Shown in pieces: positions 62,893 through 64,000 of a DNA stretch of 64,000 nucleotides. The translations under genes and the position numbers were made by a program. Source of the stretch: Mesonia algae. Lineage in GTDB: Bacteria > Bacteroidota > Bacteroidia > Flavobacteriales > Flavobacteriaceae. Numbering within the stretch: position 1 is the first letter of the stretch; every line of letters starts with the position of its first letter. Under the pieces are notes generated by a model. The model saw nothing but the letters and a program-made list of their open reading frames with translations. It was not told the DNA's origin and did not search any database. Location: positions 62,001 through 126,000 of the forward strand of contig NZ_QKYV01000003.1 of NCBI RefSeq assembly GCF_003253545.1. The letters run 5' to 3'.

Positions 62893-64000
62893 TTAAAATG
62901 TAAAGAATGTGGCTAAGTGAAAACGATTATTATTAACGGTAACTTCATTCCCGCTACCAGTTCCATCGATTTGAGCATCTCCCCACTCAGCAGCGGTATG
63001 CTCTATTTCGAATCTAAATTTTATAGATTTATTAAGTTTAAAGTCTATTCTAGGAACTACACGGTAAAGTTGGTTAATAGACCTTGCCCCTTCTGAAGCT
63101 GAAACCGCTCCCCACGCAGAGGTTACTCCATAAGTTGTAGCTACTGCTCCTTCTATAGGATCACTTACCCCGTTGTTATTTACAAGTCCTGCATACAATC
63201 CTAAAGCAATTTTTTTATTTGTTAACTGCTGAAAATCTATCCAAGCGCTTTGGGTATTCATAGGTTTAAATACATCTACTTGGTCTGGTCTACTATAACC
63301 CACGTAACCCCCTAACATTACTAATGAAGATGCATTTTGCGCAAAAGTATAAGCGGCACTAACCTTTAATGGTTTGGTTGTTAAGGCTGCATAAGCCATC
63401 GTAGTAAAACTTTCTACTCTTTCATTAGATTTCTGAATAGCTTCTCCAGAACTTAATTGAGGTTTTAAGTTTTCATATTGCTGAGCTATTCCTGCTACAA
63501 ATTTTTCAGATTTATACTGTAGCTGAAGATGTAATGAAGGCATCCCACTATTTCTATAAGCTGTATTATCTGGAGTGAAATCTCTTTGTGAGATGGCTGC
63601 AGCCATCACTTTAAATTTAGAATTTAATTGTTGAGTTAGTCTTATTTGCGGGTTTCTATTGAGTGCGAATATGGGAGATCCTGTACTATAGTTTACCACA
63701 TTAGGTAAACATTCTAATACTACCATAGGATGCCAATATTGACCTAAACCTAATTGAGTAGTTTCCCAATCTAGCATAATATAAGCATGACGAAGCCTAA
63801 ACTGATTAATGCCTGCTTCACTAGAGCCAAAAAATTCTCCCTCTAAAATTCCAGAGGTTTTTGCATTCAACACGTCTGGACCTTTTAATTTTATACCAGC
63901 TCTAGATAGAACAGACAACATATGAAATTGTGAGGCATCATTAATATCTTCTCCATTAATGTCTAATTGTTCATCTCTAGGATAAAGTGGAACTAAATTT
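62893..64000 (-). CDS. Porin-like outer-membrane beta-barrel protein, 5' end outside the window
   Basis: The frame stays open to the window edge, giving 368 visible C-terminal residues plus the stop. Many amphipathic strands, the segments FRLRHAYIMLDWET and LGLGQYWHPMVV, and a terminal HLATFFTF with a closing aromatic residue fit a DcaP-like or other large porin. An internal ATG at 63921 is not the start because barrel-like sequence continues upstream of it. It lies directly before the MFS gene and is likely co-transcribed. Confidence 0.8.
   Translation of the reverse strand, partial: NLVPLYPRDEQLDINGEDINDASQFHMLSVLSRAGIKLKGPDVLNAKTSGILEGEFFGSSEAGINQFRLRHAYIMLDWETTQLGLGQYWHPMVVLECLPNVVNYSTGSPIFALNRNPQIRLTQQLNSKFKVMAAAISQRDFTPDNTAYRNSGMPSLHLQLQYKSEKFVAGIAQQYENLKPQLSSGEAIQKSNERVESFTTMAYAALTTKPLKVSAAYTFAQNASSLVMLGGYVGYSRPDQVDVFKPMNTQSAWIDFQQLTNKKIALGLYAGLVNNNGVSDPIEGAVATTYGVTSAWGAVSASEGARSINQLYRVVPRIDFKLNKSIKFRFEIEHTAAEWGDAQIDGTGSGNEVTVNNNRFHLATFFTF

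Noticed and set aside
1-64000. Mobile elements, prophage, restriction or defence islands
   Set aside because: No transposase, integrase, phage structural, restriction-modification or toxin-antitoxin gene was recognised; the only repeats are the two intergenic copies and coding repeats.

Overview
The window looks like chromosomal backbone of a low-GC member of the Flavobacteriaceae (Bacteroidota). Evidence: a short primary sigma factor without region 1.1, perfect TAnnTTTG -7 boxes in front of several genes, A-rich start regions without Shine-Dalgarno sequences, a type IX secretion (T9SS) C-terminal domain, and lineage-typical families (DUF5686, DUF6122, DUF5522, 2TM domain, a FolK-deoxynucleoside kinase fusion). 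I see no prophage, insertion sequence, transposase, integrase or CRISPR array. Coding density is high and no gap between genes exceeds about 300 bases.

Layout. 1-5.2 kb: the end of a 2-hydroxyacid dehydrogenase, then a tight plus-strand run (SLC13 permease, DUF202, DUF6122, a secreted protein, a deoxynucleoside kinase, a fatty acid hydroxylase). 5.2-14.2 kb, minus strand: App1-type phosphatase, MgtC/DUF4010 protein, membrane pyrophosphatase hppA, soluble pyrophosphatase ppa, DUF5686 outer-membrane protein, pdhB. 14.4-18.6 kb: etfBA, bifunctional nuclease, NupC-type nucleoside transporter. 18.6-28 kb: an OMP, thyA, a TonB C-terminal-like protein, egtB-egtD (ergothioneine), an opposite-strand class V aminotransferase that may be the missing EgtE, then 2TM-folA-fructosamine kinase, a pyridoxamine-oxidase-like protein and fabD. 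28-35 kb: a surface locus of two tandem ~800-residue macroglobulin/plug proteins and an LRR-Ig T9SS cargo.

35-45 kb: DegT aminotransferase, waaA, two small lipoproteins (one with 11-residue LEA-like repeats), an acyl-CoA-dehydrogenase-like protein, a frameshifted OMP gene, tRNA-Leu and tRNA-Gly, mutS, a TrmH-type methyltransferase and the folK-dNK fusion. 45-53.3 kb: queuosine-precursor transporter, AsmA protein, rpoD, rpsU, DUF2797, GH3 protein and two lipoproteins. 53.4-64 kb: hemL, glucosaminidase-LysM lipoprotein, ACC-deaminase-like enzyme, DUF5522, hutU, DUF4136, small membrane proteins, a TPR lipoprotein, and an MFS transporter next to a porin-like gene cut by the window edge.

Nucleotide and folate metabolism recur: thyA, folA, folK, two deoxynucleoside kinases, a nucleoside transporter and a queuosine-precursor transporter. 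The less ordinary items are the ergothioneine cluster with its candidate lyase, the barrel-less plug-protein pair, two copies of a dispersed repeat that both end just before a start codon, two genes whose start codon lies directly behind another gene's terminator, an rpsU leader without an SD, and the frameshifted OMP gene.
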